Positions 1-7,204 of a DNA stretch of 9,836 bases are shown piece by piece. This DNA is from JAJYLM01 sp964547905 (GTDB taxonomy: Bacteria > JAMCPX01), in assembly GCA_964547905.1 (NCBI GenBank), contig CAZJPN010000015.1, forward strand, positions 1 through 9,836. Direction: 5' to 3'. The notes beneath the pieces are model-generated. The model was not told the origin of the DNA and searched no databases. It saw nothing but the letters and a program-made list of their open reading frames with translations. The position numbers were made by a program, and so were the translations under genes. Position 1 is the stretch's first letter; each line of letters starts with the position of its first letter.

Positions 1-1793
1 AAATCCACGATATTTATTATGTCCACTATCTTCTCGTTGCTTATGTTAAGTAGATTTATTATAGCCTTGCCTTCTGTGTACCTGCTACTCTCTGGTATGT
101 TGTATGCTTTTATCCAGTATGCGCGCCCCACGTTCGAAAAACAAACCAGATAGTCTTTATTGTTGCATGTCACTATATGTTTGACGTAATCCCCCTCGTT
201 CAGATTTATTGATATTGTGCCTTTCCCGCCCCTAGCCTGCTCCTTGTAACTATCTGCTTTTATTCTTTTTACATATCCTTCTGCAGTAAGTATTATTGTC
301 ACCTTCTCGTTGCTTATTAGATCTTCGTCGCTTATCTCAGTACTGTCAGAATTTATTATTTCTGTTTTTCGCTTTTTCCCGTATTTTTTCTTCAGTTCTT
401 CCATTTCCTCGGCTATTATTTTATCTATCTCCTTAGGGTCGCTTATTATGCGTGAATATCCCTCTGCTTTCTTTGTAAGTTCGTGTTTCTCTGACTGAAG
501 GGATTCGCTTTCGAGGTGTGTTAGCCTGCTGAGCCGCATATCCAGTATTGCCACTGCCTGTTTTTCACTTAGGGAATAGTCGGTAATTAGATTTATCTTT
601 GCTGTGTTAGAGTTTTCGCTGCGTCTGATGGTCTTTATTATATCATCTATCCTTGAGATTGCAGAAAGAAGGCCATCTATAATATGCAGCCTGTCACTTG
701 CAACCTTCAGGTCATATTTGGTTCTGCTGAGTATTATGTGGCGCCTATAATCTATGAAGGTGTTTATTAGCTGAAGTATATTCATACTCTTGAGGCTCCT
801 GTTTACTACAGCCAGATTTATTATAGGATAGGTAATCTCAAGCTGTGTATGCCTGTAAAGGATATTTAGCGTATGCTCCGCACTTACATCACTTTTGAGC
901 TCTATTACTACATTTATTCCTGACTTGTCACTTTCGTCGCGTATGTTGCGTATGCCGACTATTTTCTTAGCTCTAACTAAATTCGCAATGTTTTGTATTA
1001 ACAAAGATTTATTTACACCATATGGTATTTCCCTAATTTCTATTCTTTTCTTCTCTTCATCCGTTTCGGCTTTTGCCCTTATTAAAAGTTGGCCTCTCCC
1101 GTATTTGTAACCGTTGTATGAGTTTTCTGACATTACTACGGTGCCACCTGTAGGGAAATCAGGTCCCTTTATAATCTTTAGCATATCATCCACGCTTGCC
1201 TCATTGTTTTCGAGCCTATAGCGTATCGCATCGCAGATTTCCTCCAAGTTATGTGGGGGGATGTTTGTTGCTACTCCTACAGCTATCCCAGACGCCCCGT
1301 TTATCAGGAGGTTAGGGATCATTGCAGGTAGTATGGCGGGCTCTTTTTCAGTATTGTCGAAGTTAGGCACCATTTCTACTGTTTCTTTTTCTATATCATG
1401 CAGCATATCTTCAGACAGCTTGGTGAGTCTCACTTCGGTATATCGCATAGCTGCAGGAGGATCTCCATCAATAGACCCAAAATTGCCTTGGCCTTCGATA
1501 AATGGATGATTAATAGAGAATTGCTGTGCCATCCTCACTAAGGTATCGTATACTGCGATGTCCCCGTGCGGATGATATTTTCCTATAACTTCCCCTACTA
1601 TCCTGGCGCTCTTTTTTGTAGGCTGGTCGTGTGTATTTTTCATACTGTACATTGCGTATAATATCCTGCGCTGAGCAGGTTTGAGCCCGTCTCTTGCATC
1701 AGGTATGGCCCTGCCTATAATAACGCTCATGGCATAGTCTATATAGCTTGATTGAAGTTCTTCTTCAATGTGAACATTATAGATATTTGACAT
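1..1793 (-). CDS. gyrA: DNA gyrase subunit A (3' end cut by window edge)
   Basis: This subunit cuts and reseals DNA in the A2B2 gyrase that introduces negative supercoils using ATP. I translated the minus strand from the ATG at 1793; 597 codons are visible and no stop is reached, so the C-terminal part (whole proteins usually exceed 800 residues) lies outside. Near the N-terminus are the family motifs DGLKPAQRR (35-43), KYHPHGD (72-78), GQGNFGSIDGD (101-111) and AAMRYTE, in which Tyr118 is the catalytic tyrosine. The GyrA box QARGGKG (519-525, bases 219-239) opens the DNA-wrapping domain and argues for gyrase rather than topoisomerase IV. The start lies 7 nt after the gyrB stop, so the two are probably co-transcribed and translationally coupled; no good ribosome binding site is seen. 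The residue matching E. coli Ser83 is Ile79, while the Asp87 equivalent is kept as Asp83. Confidence 0.96.
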   Translation of the reverse strand, partial: MSNIYNVHIEEELQSSYIDYAMSVIIGRAIPDARDGLKPAQRRILYAMYSMKNTHDQPTKKSARIVGEVIGKYHPHGDIAVYDTLVRMAQQFSINHPFIEGQGNFGSIDGDPPAAMRYTEVRLTKLSEDMLHDIEKETVEMVPNFDNTEKEPAILPAMIPNLLINGASGIAVGVATNIPPHNLEEICDAIRYRLENNEASVDDMLKIIKGPDFPTGGTVVMSENSYNGYKYGRGQLLIRAKAETDEEKKRIEIREIPYGVNKSLLIQNIANLVRAKKIVGIRNIRDESDKSGINVVIELKSDVSAEHTLNILYRHTQLEITYPIINLAVVNRSLKSMNILQLINTFIDYRRHIILSRTKYDLKVASDRLHIIDGLLSAISRIDDIIKTIRRSENSNTAKINLITDYSLSEKQAVAILDMRLSRLTHLESESLQSEKHELTKKAEGYSRIISDPKEIDKIIAEEMEELKKKYGKKRKTEIINSDSTEISDEDLISNEKVTIILTAEGYVKRIKADSYKEQARGGKGTISINLNEGDYVKHIVTCNNKDYLVCFSNVGRAYWIKAYNIPESSRYTEGKAIINLLNISNEKIVDIINIVD

Positions 1794-1800
1794 CGCATCA

Positions 1801-3714
1801 CTATATATCAAGGAAATTTGCCTCCTCGGAATGGTCATGAAGGAACTTTCGTCTTTGCGCTGCGTCAATACCCATCAATATCGAGAAGAGCGTATCCGCA
1901 GTCTGGGCATCCCTTATGTTGACCTTCTTTAGCCTGCGTTTCTGTGGGTCCATTGTTGTTTCCCAAAGTTGTTCGGGGTTCATCTCTCCAAGGCCCTTAT
2001 AACGTTGGATTGCGGGATTTCCTCCCGAGGTATACAGTTTTTTAGAAAGTTCTTCTTCGCTGTATAAATAGGCTATTTCCTTGTTTATCGAGAGCTTATA
2101 TAGGGGCGGTTGAGCAATATATACATAACCAAGTTCTAGGAGTTTGCGCATGTAACGGTATAGGAAGGTTAATAAGAGAGTCCGTATGTGGCTCCCATCT
2201 ACATCTGCGTCGGTCATGATTATTATCTTTTTATATCTCACATTCTCGGGGTTGAATGTCTCGTTTATGCCAGTGCCAAATGCGGTTATCATTGATTTTA
2301 TCTCTTCGTTTTCGAAGATTTTGTTAAAACTTGCTTTTTCTACATTGAGTATCTTCCCCTTAAGAGGTAAGATGGCTTGTGTGTGTTTATCCCTTCCCTG
2401 TTTACTCGACCCTCCTGCGCTTTCCCCCTCAACTATAAATATTTCAGTGTTTTCAGGATCATCGTCAATGCAGTCTGCAAGTTTTCCAGGAAGCACTGAG
2501 CTTTCAAGTAAATTCTTCTTCCTCACAAGCTCCTTCGCCTTCTGTGCGCTCTCTCTGGCGAGTGCTGTATTTGATGCTTTTTCTATTATCATCTTTGCAT
2601 CGTGGGGGTGCTCTTCGAGATACCTAGAGAGCGTTGAGTAAACCTCGCTATCTACGACGTTCCTGATATAGGTGTTGCCCAGTTTTTCCTTAGTCTGCCC
2701 CTCAAACTCTGGGTTTTGCATAAATATTGCAATCACTGCGGACAAACCCTCCCTGACATCCTCGCCCGTTACCTTTACTCCGTTTCTCTCCGATAGTTTA
2801 TTCTTTGATATGTATGCGGATATTGCGCGCGTAAGTGCCGTGTGGAATCCGAACACGTGTGTTCCTCCATCCAATGTCTTTATTGAATTTACAAAGGATT
2901 CCAGCTTTTCTTCATAGCTGGTGCTGTACTGCAGAGCGTATTCTATGATTACACTATCGGTAGATTTTTTTGAATGAATTATGCTGGTAAGAGGGGTTGC
3001 ATTCTTGTTTATGAATGAGATAAAATCTTCAAGGCCATTTTCAGATAGGTATGTTTCTTCCTCGTGTTGGCCGAATCTATCATCTATAAGTCTTATCTTA
3101 AGCCCCTTGTTGAGGAAGCTTGTATTCATAAGGTGTTCTTTGAGGATTGTGGAATCAAACGTTTGAGGGTGAAATATTGATAGGTCAGGCTTAAATTCTA
3201 CAGTGGTGCCGGTGTCCTTGGTTTGGCCAAGCACCTCTAACTCCGAGGCGGGTACGCCTTTGCTGAACAGTTGACGATAGACATTCCCATTTCTTTTGGA
3301 AGTGACCTTTGTAAACTCGGAAAGAGCATTGACTACAGTAAGTCCGACTCCATGGAGGCCTCCTGAAACTTTGTATACCTCATCGTTGAATTTTGCTCCT
3401 TTATGCAAAGTAGTCATTATGATTTCAAGTGCGTTTTTGTTGTATTTTGGAATTATTCCGGTGGGTATTCCTCTCCCATCATCGGTCACTTCTGCAATGT
3501 CCCCAGTATCATCCTGGTAGAGATGAACAGTTATGTTTTTACAAAAGCCTGCTAATGCTTCATCAACCGAATTGTCTATGATTTCGTATAAAAGATGTAG
3601 GGTTCCCAATGCACCTGTGGATCCTATATACATTGCTGGCCTTTTTCTTATTCCTTGTGCGCCTTCTAATACTATTATCTTAGAGGCATTATACTCATCA
3701 CTATCACTTACCAT
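1801..3714 (-). CDS. gyrB: DNA gyrase subunit B
   Basis: This is the ATPase subunit of gyrase, which partners the GyrA encoded just downstream. At 637 residues it has the short form, without the insert of about 170 residues found in enterobacterial GyrB. The GHKL ATPase domain shows EIIDNSVDEALAG with Glu44 (general base) and Asn48, DDGRGIP with Asp79, and GGLHGVG (118-124). The transducer lysine lies in the motif QTKEKLGN. The Toprim domain has EGESAGGSSKQGRD with Glu429 and DADVDGSH with Asp502, Asp504 and Asp506, followed by the QRYKGLGEMNPEQLW signature near the C-terminus. The YRQ arginine (Arg147), equivalent to the aminocoumarin-contacting Arg136 of E. coli, is present. The ATG start gives a normal N-terminus; an upstream out-of-frame ATG reaches a stop within four codons. 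The gene heads a gyrB-gyrA operon transcribed away from the neighbouring P-loop protein gene. Confidence 0.98.
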   Translation of the reverse strand: MVSDSDEYNASKIIVLEGAQGIRKRPAMYIGSTGALGTLHLLYEIIDNSVDEALAGFCKNITVHLYQDDTGDIAEVTDDGRGIPTGIIPKYNKNALEIIMTTLHKGAKFNDEVYKVSGGLHGVGLTVVNALSEFTKVTSKRNGNVYRQLFSKGVPASELEVLGQTKDTGTTVEFKPDLSIFHPQTFDSTILKEHLMNTSFLNKGLKIRLIDDRFGQHEEETYLSENGLEDFISFINKNATPLTSIIHSKKSTDSVIIEYALQYSTSYEEKLESFVNSIKTLDGGTHVFGFHTALTRAISAYISKNKLSERNGVKVTGEDVREGLSAVIAIFMQNPEFEGQTKEKLGNTYIRNVVDSEVYSTLSRYLEEHPHDAKMIIEKASNTALARESAQKAKELVRKKNLLESSVLPGKLADCIDDDPENTEIFIVEGESAGGSSKQGRDKHTQAILPLKGKILNVEKASFNKIFENEEIKSMITAFGTGINETFNPENVRYKKIIIMTDADVDGSHIRTLLLTFLYRYMRKLLELGYVYIAQPPLYKLSINKEIAYLYSEEELSKKLYTSGGNPAIQRYKGLGEMNPEQLWETTMDPQKRRLKKVNIRDAQTADTLFSILMGIDAAQRRKFLHDHSEEANFLDI

Positions 3715-3795
3715 ATAACCATCGTGAAGACCTAGCCGTCATTAGTCATCGCAAGTTTGTATTAACGTATAGGCTTAATAGTATTTCTGGGTTAA

Positions 3796-3803
3796 TATTT
3801 ATA
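3796..3803 (-). promoter_or_regulatory. Candidate TATA box for the gyrB-gyrA operon
   Basis: Read on the minus strand the sequence is TATAAATA, close to the archaeal TATA consensus. Archaeal transcription usually starts about 25 nt downstream, here near 3775, which would give gyrB a leader of roughly 60 nt. The same bases read on the plus strand also resemble a TATA box, so direction is not certain. Position and match are seen; use is inferred. Confidence 0.4.
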
Positions 3804-3926
3804 CACATTGTGGTATGTACGGGTATGGAGCATTTGTATACGCAAACAACCTATAAAAGAGTTCGTACTTTGTATTTTGTTTTATGCTGAGCACACTGCC
3901 CTCAATTTGAGAAATTCGAATAGTTA

Positions 3927-3932
3927 TTTATA
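3927..3932 (+). promoter_or_regulatory. Candidate TATA box for the P-loop protein gene
   Basis: The sequence TTTATA lies 52-57 nt before the ATG at 3984. A start about 25 nt downstream (near 3955) would leave a leader of about 30 nt that contains the ribosome binding site at 3971-3976, a consistent arrangement. A second TATA-like element, CTATAAAAG, lies further upstream at 3851-3859 and could give a longer transcript. Confidence 0.45.
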
Positions 3933-3970
3933 CATTGAATATTCATACATCTATGCAACGTAACCCCCGA

Positions 3971-3976
3971 AGAGGT
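3971..3976 (+). promoter_or_regulatory. Ribosome binding site fixing the start at 3984
   Basis: AGAGGT matches the GAGGT core of the anti-16S sequence and ends 7 nt before the ATG at 3984. This is normal spacing and supports that start codon. Confidence 0.6.
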
Positions 3977-3983
3977 ATGTAGT

Positions 3984-5300
3984 ATGGATAAAAAAATAAT
4001 AATTCTTGGTGCTGCGGGACGGGATTTCCATAATTTCAACGTCATTTTTAGAGATAATGAAAATTATGAGGTAGTCGCATTTACAGCAAACCAGATACCG
4101 TATATTTCAAACAGAATATACCCCCCTTCTTTGTCAGGTAGGTATTATAAAAAAGGCATACACATATACGATGAATCAAAATTGGTGCAAATAATCAAAG
4201 AAACCGGAGCAGAAATCTGTGTTATGGCGTATAGTGATGTAGAGTACAATGAAGTTATGAGGAAGGCCAGCATTGTGAACGCAGCGGGCGCCGATTTCTG
4301 GCTTCTTGCTCCTGCAGCCACAATGCTCAAATCTAGAAAGAAGGTTATAGCGATATGTGCAGTAAGGACAGGGTGTGGTAAAAGTCAGACGGCGCGTTAC
4401 GTTTCGAAGTTTATAAGAAGCATGGGAAAGAGGGTAGTTATAATAAGGCACCCTATGCCGTATGGAATACTTGATAAAGAGATTGTGGAAAGATTCAAGA
4501 CCCTTAAGGATCTGGACCGCTACAACACCACAATAGAGGAACGTGAGGATTATGAACCCCACATAAGAAACAATTTTGTTGTTTTTGCAGGTGTTGATTA
4601 TGAGAAAATCCTTAGAAAAGCCGAGGAAGAGGCTGATGTTATAATATGGGACGGCGGGAATAATGATGCGCCTTTTGTGAAGCCCGATCTCTTAATTACG
4701 GTAGCCGATCCGTTGAGAGTTGGAGATGAACTGACTTATTATCCTGGGGAAACTGTTGCAAGAATGGCAGATATATTGCTTATTAACAAAGTGAATTCGG
4801 CAAGCAAGAATGAAATTCGAAAGGAAAGGGAGAATTTAAGGATGATAAATAAGAAAGCAAAGATAATAATGGCGAATTCTGTTGTTTCTGTGGAAAACCC
4901 CGAAGTAATACAGGGTAAGAGTGTGCTCCTTGTTGAAGATGGACCTACAATAACACATGGAGGCATGAAGTTTGGAGCTGCGTCGGTTATTGCAAAAAAA
5001 TATAAAGCAGGAAAGGTTATAGATGCTAGGCAGTATGCAGTTGGAGAGATAAAGGCGGCCTTAGACAAGTATCGTCACATTAAAAAAGAACTTCCCGCGG
5101 TGGGCTACAGCAAAAAGGAGATTGATGACTTAAAGACGACGTTGAATAACGCAAGATGCGATATAGTCGTGTCGGCGACGCCGACAGACCTTAGGCAGAT
5201 AATAAAAACAAATAAGAGGATAATACAAGTTTCATACGAACTTGACCCTATAGGTAACGTTTTGGAAAACGAGATAAAATCCTGCGTCATGAAAGAATAA
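3984..5300 (+). CDS. Cyclic 2,3-diphosphoglycerate synthetase-like P-loop protein (COG2403 type)
   Basis: This 438-residue soluble protein belongs by sequence to the family annotated as predicted GTPase or cyclic 2,3-diphosphoglycerate synthetase. The methanogen enzyme of that name makes cyclic 2,3-bisphosphoglycerate from 2,3-bisphosphoglycerate and ATP, but most family members are uncharacterised. An N-terminal Rossmann-like domain opens with IIILGAAGRDFHNFN (5-19). The P-loop AVRTGCGKS spans 126-134, a conserved HPMPYG follows at 156-161, a Walker B-like VIIWDGGNND lies at 219-228, and NKVN stands at 268-271 where a GTPase NKxD would be expected, with Asn replacing Asp. A good ribosome binding site 7 nt upstream supports the start. 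The gene is divergent from gyrB and is followed after 4 nt by tRNA-Lys, so the two may share a transcript. Family membership is fairly sure; the exact reaction in this organism is not, because nothing nearby points to cyclic bisphosphoglycerate metabolism. Confidence 0.75.
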   Translation: MDKKIIILGAAGRDFHNFNVIFRDNENYEVVAFTANQIPYISNRIYPPSLSGRYYKKGIHIYDESKLVQIIKETGAEICVMAYSDVEYNEVMRKASIVNAAGADFWLLAPAATMLKSRKKVIAICAVRTGCGKSQTARYVSKFIRSMGKRVVIIRHPMPYGILDKEIVERFKTLKDLDRYNTTIEEREDYEPHIRNNFVVFAGVDYEKILRKAEEEADVIIWDGGNNDAPFVKPDLLITVADPLRVGDELTYYPGETVARMADILLINKVNSASKNEIRKERENLRMINKKAKIIMANSVVSVENPEVIQGKSVLLVEDGPTITHGGMKFGAASVIAKKYKAGKVIDARQYAVGEIKAALDKYRHIKKELPAVGYSKKEIDDLKTTLNNARCDIVVSATPTDLRQIIKTNKRIIQVSYELDPIGNVLENEIKSCVMKE

Positions 5301-5304
5301 TAGC

Positions 5305-5379
5305 GGGCCCGTAACTCAGCATGGTCAGAGTGACTGGCTCTTAACCAGTAGGCCGTGGGTTCAAATCCCACCGGGCCCG
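5305..5379 (+). tRNA. tRNA-Lys (anticodon CTT)
   Basis: All four arms fold by eye. The acceptor stem pairs GGGCCCG with CGGGCCC, the D stem ACTC with GAGT, the anticodon stem ACTGG with CCAGT, and the T stem GTGGG with CCCAC around a TTCAAAT loop. The anticodon CTT is at 5340-5342 in the loop CTCTTAA, which decodes AAG. The discriminator base is G5379, as usual for archaeal tRNA-Lys, and the CCA end is not encoded. The tRNA starts 4 nt after the stop of the upstream protein gene, and I see no separate promoter in that gap. Confidence 0.95.
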
Positions 5380-5494
5380 ACTATCTGGCGGGGTTATATG
5401 GAGAAGCCACATTTTACAACCCTTGAACTTTGAACTAGAATCTTTATAAGGAGATGAGCCTTGTAGAATCTGTATAGTATCACAATTTATGTCC

Positions 5495-5523
5495 GTTTTA
5501 GTGTCACATGACACTACTAAAAC
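5495..5523. repeat. Imperfect inverted repeat (hairpin) upstream of the DUF92 gene
   Basis: The left arm GTTTTAGTGTC (5495-5505) pairs with GACAC plus TAAAAC on the right (5510-5523). The right arm carries three extra bases that would form a bulge, and the loop is ACAT. It lies in the 265-bp gap between tRNA-Lys and the DUF92 gene, upstream of the TATA-like sequence at 5546-5555. It could be an operator or an RNA structure downstream of the tRNA; the sequence does not decide. Confidence 0.55.
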
Positions 5524-5545
5524 ATTTCAAGAATTACAAGACAAG

Positions 5546-5555
5546 AAATATATTA
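5546..5555 (+). promoter_or_regulatory. Candidate TATA box for the DUF92 gene
   Basis: AAATATATTA lies about 90-100 nt before the ATG at 5645. A start near 5578 would leave a leader of about 65 nt that contains the palindrome TTTGTACAAA (5599-5608). A second TATA-like element, TTTATA at 5443-5448, is followed by a seven-codon reading frame (ATG at 5453) that I do not call as a gene. Confidence 0.3.
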
Positions 5556-5598
5556 GATTTTGCCTTAGATTAATACAATGTTATTTTCTGAAGTGAAA

Positions 5599-5608
5599 TT
5601 TGTACAAA
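5599..5608. repeat. Perfect 10-bp palindrome in the DUF92 leader
   Basis: TTTGTACAAA is its own reverse complement and lies 36 nt before the ATG at 5645. A palindrome this short in AT-rich DNA can occur by chance; its place between a TATA-like box and the start codon makes a repressor site possible. Confidence 0.3.
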
Positions 5609-5644
5609 CATTCTTAATTTGTTAGATGTGTGTTTGAATAAGGT

Positions 5645-6349
5645 ATGCAACTTTACATTCTGAATGATGAAATGAGAACCTTTTTTACACTAGATAGGAA
5701 GGGAGCCGTACTGGCACTGTTAATGGGCGCGCTCGTATTTGGATTTGGAGGTAGCGCTGGACCGTTTTTCCTACTGGCCTTGCTGCTTTTCTTGGTTATC
5801 TCTTATATAGCAACAGAGATGGGCAAGGAAATAAAGAAAAGAATTAGGACGTATGAAAAAGGTCGCGGATGGAGGAATGTTGTTGCGAATGGAATTGTAC
5901 CTGTCGTTTTGGCTGCCTTTTATTATATAAACAGACTCCACAGACTTATGCCGGGAAGTGTGATTGTTGTAGCGTATGTAGGCAGCATTGCGGCTGTCGC
6001 GGCTGACACGTTTTCCAGTGAGATTGGCGTACTTGGGGGTATGCCGATAATGCTTCTTACGTTGAAAAGGGTGAAAAGAGGTGTTTCTGGAGGCGTATCG
6101 GTATTGGGTACCGTTGCAGGAGTATTTGCAGCGGCAGTTATCGGTTCTGTTGTGTTTTTTTATGTTGATTCCGTGTTGCTTGTTGCTGTAATAATGATAG
6201 CTGGGAGTGTAGGGGACATAGCAGATTCGTTTTTAGGTTATTTTGAAGTGAAGGGCATTGGAAACAAGTACACCTCAAATATCGCCTGTTCTATTGTAGG
6301 TGCCTTTGTGGGTGCCATTATGTTCTTTATGCTGCGCATCTACATATGA
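5645..6349 (+). CDS. DUF92 family integral membrane protein (VTE6-like, possible prenyl-phosphate kinase)
   Basis: This 234-residue protein has about six hydrophobic segments (roughly 20-55, 80-97, 104-122, 152-173, 175-190 and 213-232). It carries the conserved polar motifs of the DUF92/COG1836 family between them: RNVVANG (77-83), AADTFSSEIG (119-128), SGGVS (148-152) and GDIADS (190-195), with GNKYTSN (206-212) near the end. Plant and cyanobacterial VTE6 members phosphorylate phytyl phosphate; archaeal members are largely unstudied, and a role in handling prenyl phosphates for membrane lipids is inference. A stop codon lies just before the ATG at 5645. AAGGT directly touches that ATG, too close for a normal ribosome binding site, so the ATG at 5672 (residue 10) is a real alternative. 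The gene stands alone and is convergent with the PAC2 gene. Confidence 0.8.
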   Translation: MQLYILNDEMRTFFTLDRKGAVLALLMGALVFGFGGSAGPFFLLALLLFLVISYIATEMGKEIKKRIRTYEKGRGWRNVVANGIVPVVLAAFYYINRLHRLMPGSVIVVAYVGSIAAVAADTFSSEIGVLGGMPIMLLTLKRVKRGVSGGVSVLGTVAGVFAAAVIGSVVFFYVDSVLLVAVIMIAGSVGDIADSFLGYFEVKGIGNKYTSNIACSIVGAFVGAIMFFMLRIYI

Positions 6350-6387
6350 TAAAATATACCAAGGAGCAGGCCATTCACAGACATTTT

Positions 6388-6429
6388 CATCTAACAAGGC
6401 TTTGTTGAATAAGCAAGCCATCTAACAAG
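6388..6429. repeat. Pair of 11-bp direct repeats in the convergent gap
   Basis: CATCTAACAAG occurs at 6388-6398 and again at 6419-6429, 31 bp apart, in the 83-bp gap between the ends of the DUF92 and PAC2 genes. The first copy runs into a small hairpin (AACAA, loop GGCT, TTGTT). It may take part in transcript ending for one or both genes; no classic T-run terminator is visible. Confidence 0.5.
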
Positions 6430-6432
6430 TAA

Positions 6433-7200
6433 TTATCTTATATATGATAAATGCTCTTTTTGGGAGGGCTGGTTGCTGCCTCCAGATATAGATGCATCTT
6501 CCATGTCTTTTATTATCCGCTCTGTTTCAGTTTTAATCTTTTCTATATTTTGGAGGTCTATGTCTATATTGAGGATTTTTTTAAGTATTTCAAGCACGGC
6601 TTTTGCGGCATTGGCATCTATTTCTAGCATGTTTGTTTCCCCCATTATGCATGCGCTTTCTATGCCTTGGCCTTTTGAGAAAGCAGGGATAAGGCCTGCC
6701 GACCCCCATATCGCTCCGTATGCTTTGCCGAATATTACTCCGCCCCTTTCGAGCTCCTGTTTCAGTTTTTTTGTTGTAGCCACGCCGAAGACCCTTGGAT
6801 TATGTATGTAGTTGCTACCTGCGCTGTAGCCTCCTATCGTGTAGATACGCTCACAGCCCAGCGACCTGACAAATGAGACTATTTTTGAATTGACTTCGTA
6901 TTGGCCTAATGGTGCCTCGGCTTGAGCATCTCCAAGGAGCACCACAATGCTCCTGCCTTTTTTGTTCTTAAAGTGGTAGAAACGATTATTTACAAGGCGC
7001 AACCCCCCGTTTTTCTGTATTACTACTTGGTGGGGGAAATAAGAAGAGTATAGCACTCCAATACGCTTTGCTCCGGATTCATTTTTTATATGCTCGCACA
7101 CCAGGCTACCTACGCCCCCTATCCCCGGAAGCCCTACGATAAGTATAGGGTCATTTAGTTTTGCTTTTTTATTATAATATATCCTTGTATTCCTTGGCAT
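6433..7200 (-). CDS. PAC2 family protein, PbaB-like proteasome assembly chaperone
   Basis: The 255-residue protein matches the archaeal PAC2/TIGR00162 family, whose PbaB members help assemble 20S proteasome alpha subunits or bind the finished particle. Visible features are a glycine-rich GLPGIGGVG after the first strand (23-31), GDAQ (90-93), TIGGY (121-125) and GETNML (187-192), followed by an amphipathic helix rich in Glu, Lys and Ile (about 196-235) and a polar tail. The last residues are LSYIR, with Tyr third from the end, so this is not a strict HbYX motif. The ATG starts 4 nt after the aIF2-alpha stop, with AGGATGA overlapping that stop as a likely ribosome binding site. It is the last gene of the eL42-aIF2alpha-PAC2 operon, its usual archaeal context. 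Family assignment is firm; the chaperone role comes from homologues. Confidence 0.87.
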   Translation of the reverse strand: MPRNTRIYYNKKAKLNDPILIVGLPGIGGVGSLVCEHIKNESGAKRIGVLYSSYFPHQVVIQKNGGLRLVNNRFYHFKNKKGRSIVVLLGDAQAEAPLGQYEVNSKIVSFVRSLGCERIYTIGGYSAGSNYIHNPRVFGVATTKKLKQELERGGVIFGKAYGAIWGSAGLIPAFSKGQGIESACIMGETNMLEIDANAAKAVLEILKKILNIDIDLQNIEKIKTETERIIKDMEDASISGGSNQPSQKEHLSYIR

Positions 7201-7204
7201 AAAA

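Noticed and set aside
310..1509. Plus-strand open frames over gyrA
   Set aside because: The minus strand encodes unmistakable GyrA throughout; these are antisense shadows.
2186..3718. Several plus-strand open frames over gyrB
   Set aside because: They are serine- and phenylalanine-rich antisense shadows of a clearly conserved gene and show no family motifs.
5105..5371. Minus-strand open frame starting MGFEPTAYWLR
   Set aside because: It begins as the antisense of tRNA-Lys and continues antisense to the CpgS-like gene; a common artefact.
5453..5476. Seven-codon open frame after a GGAG (possible leader peptide)
   Set aside because: GGAG touches the ATG with no spacing, the frame has no regulatory codon run, and it is about 170 nt from the next gene.
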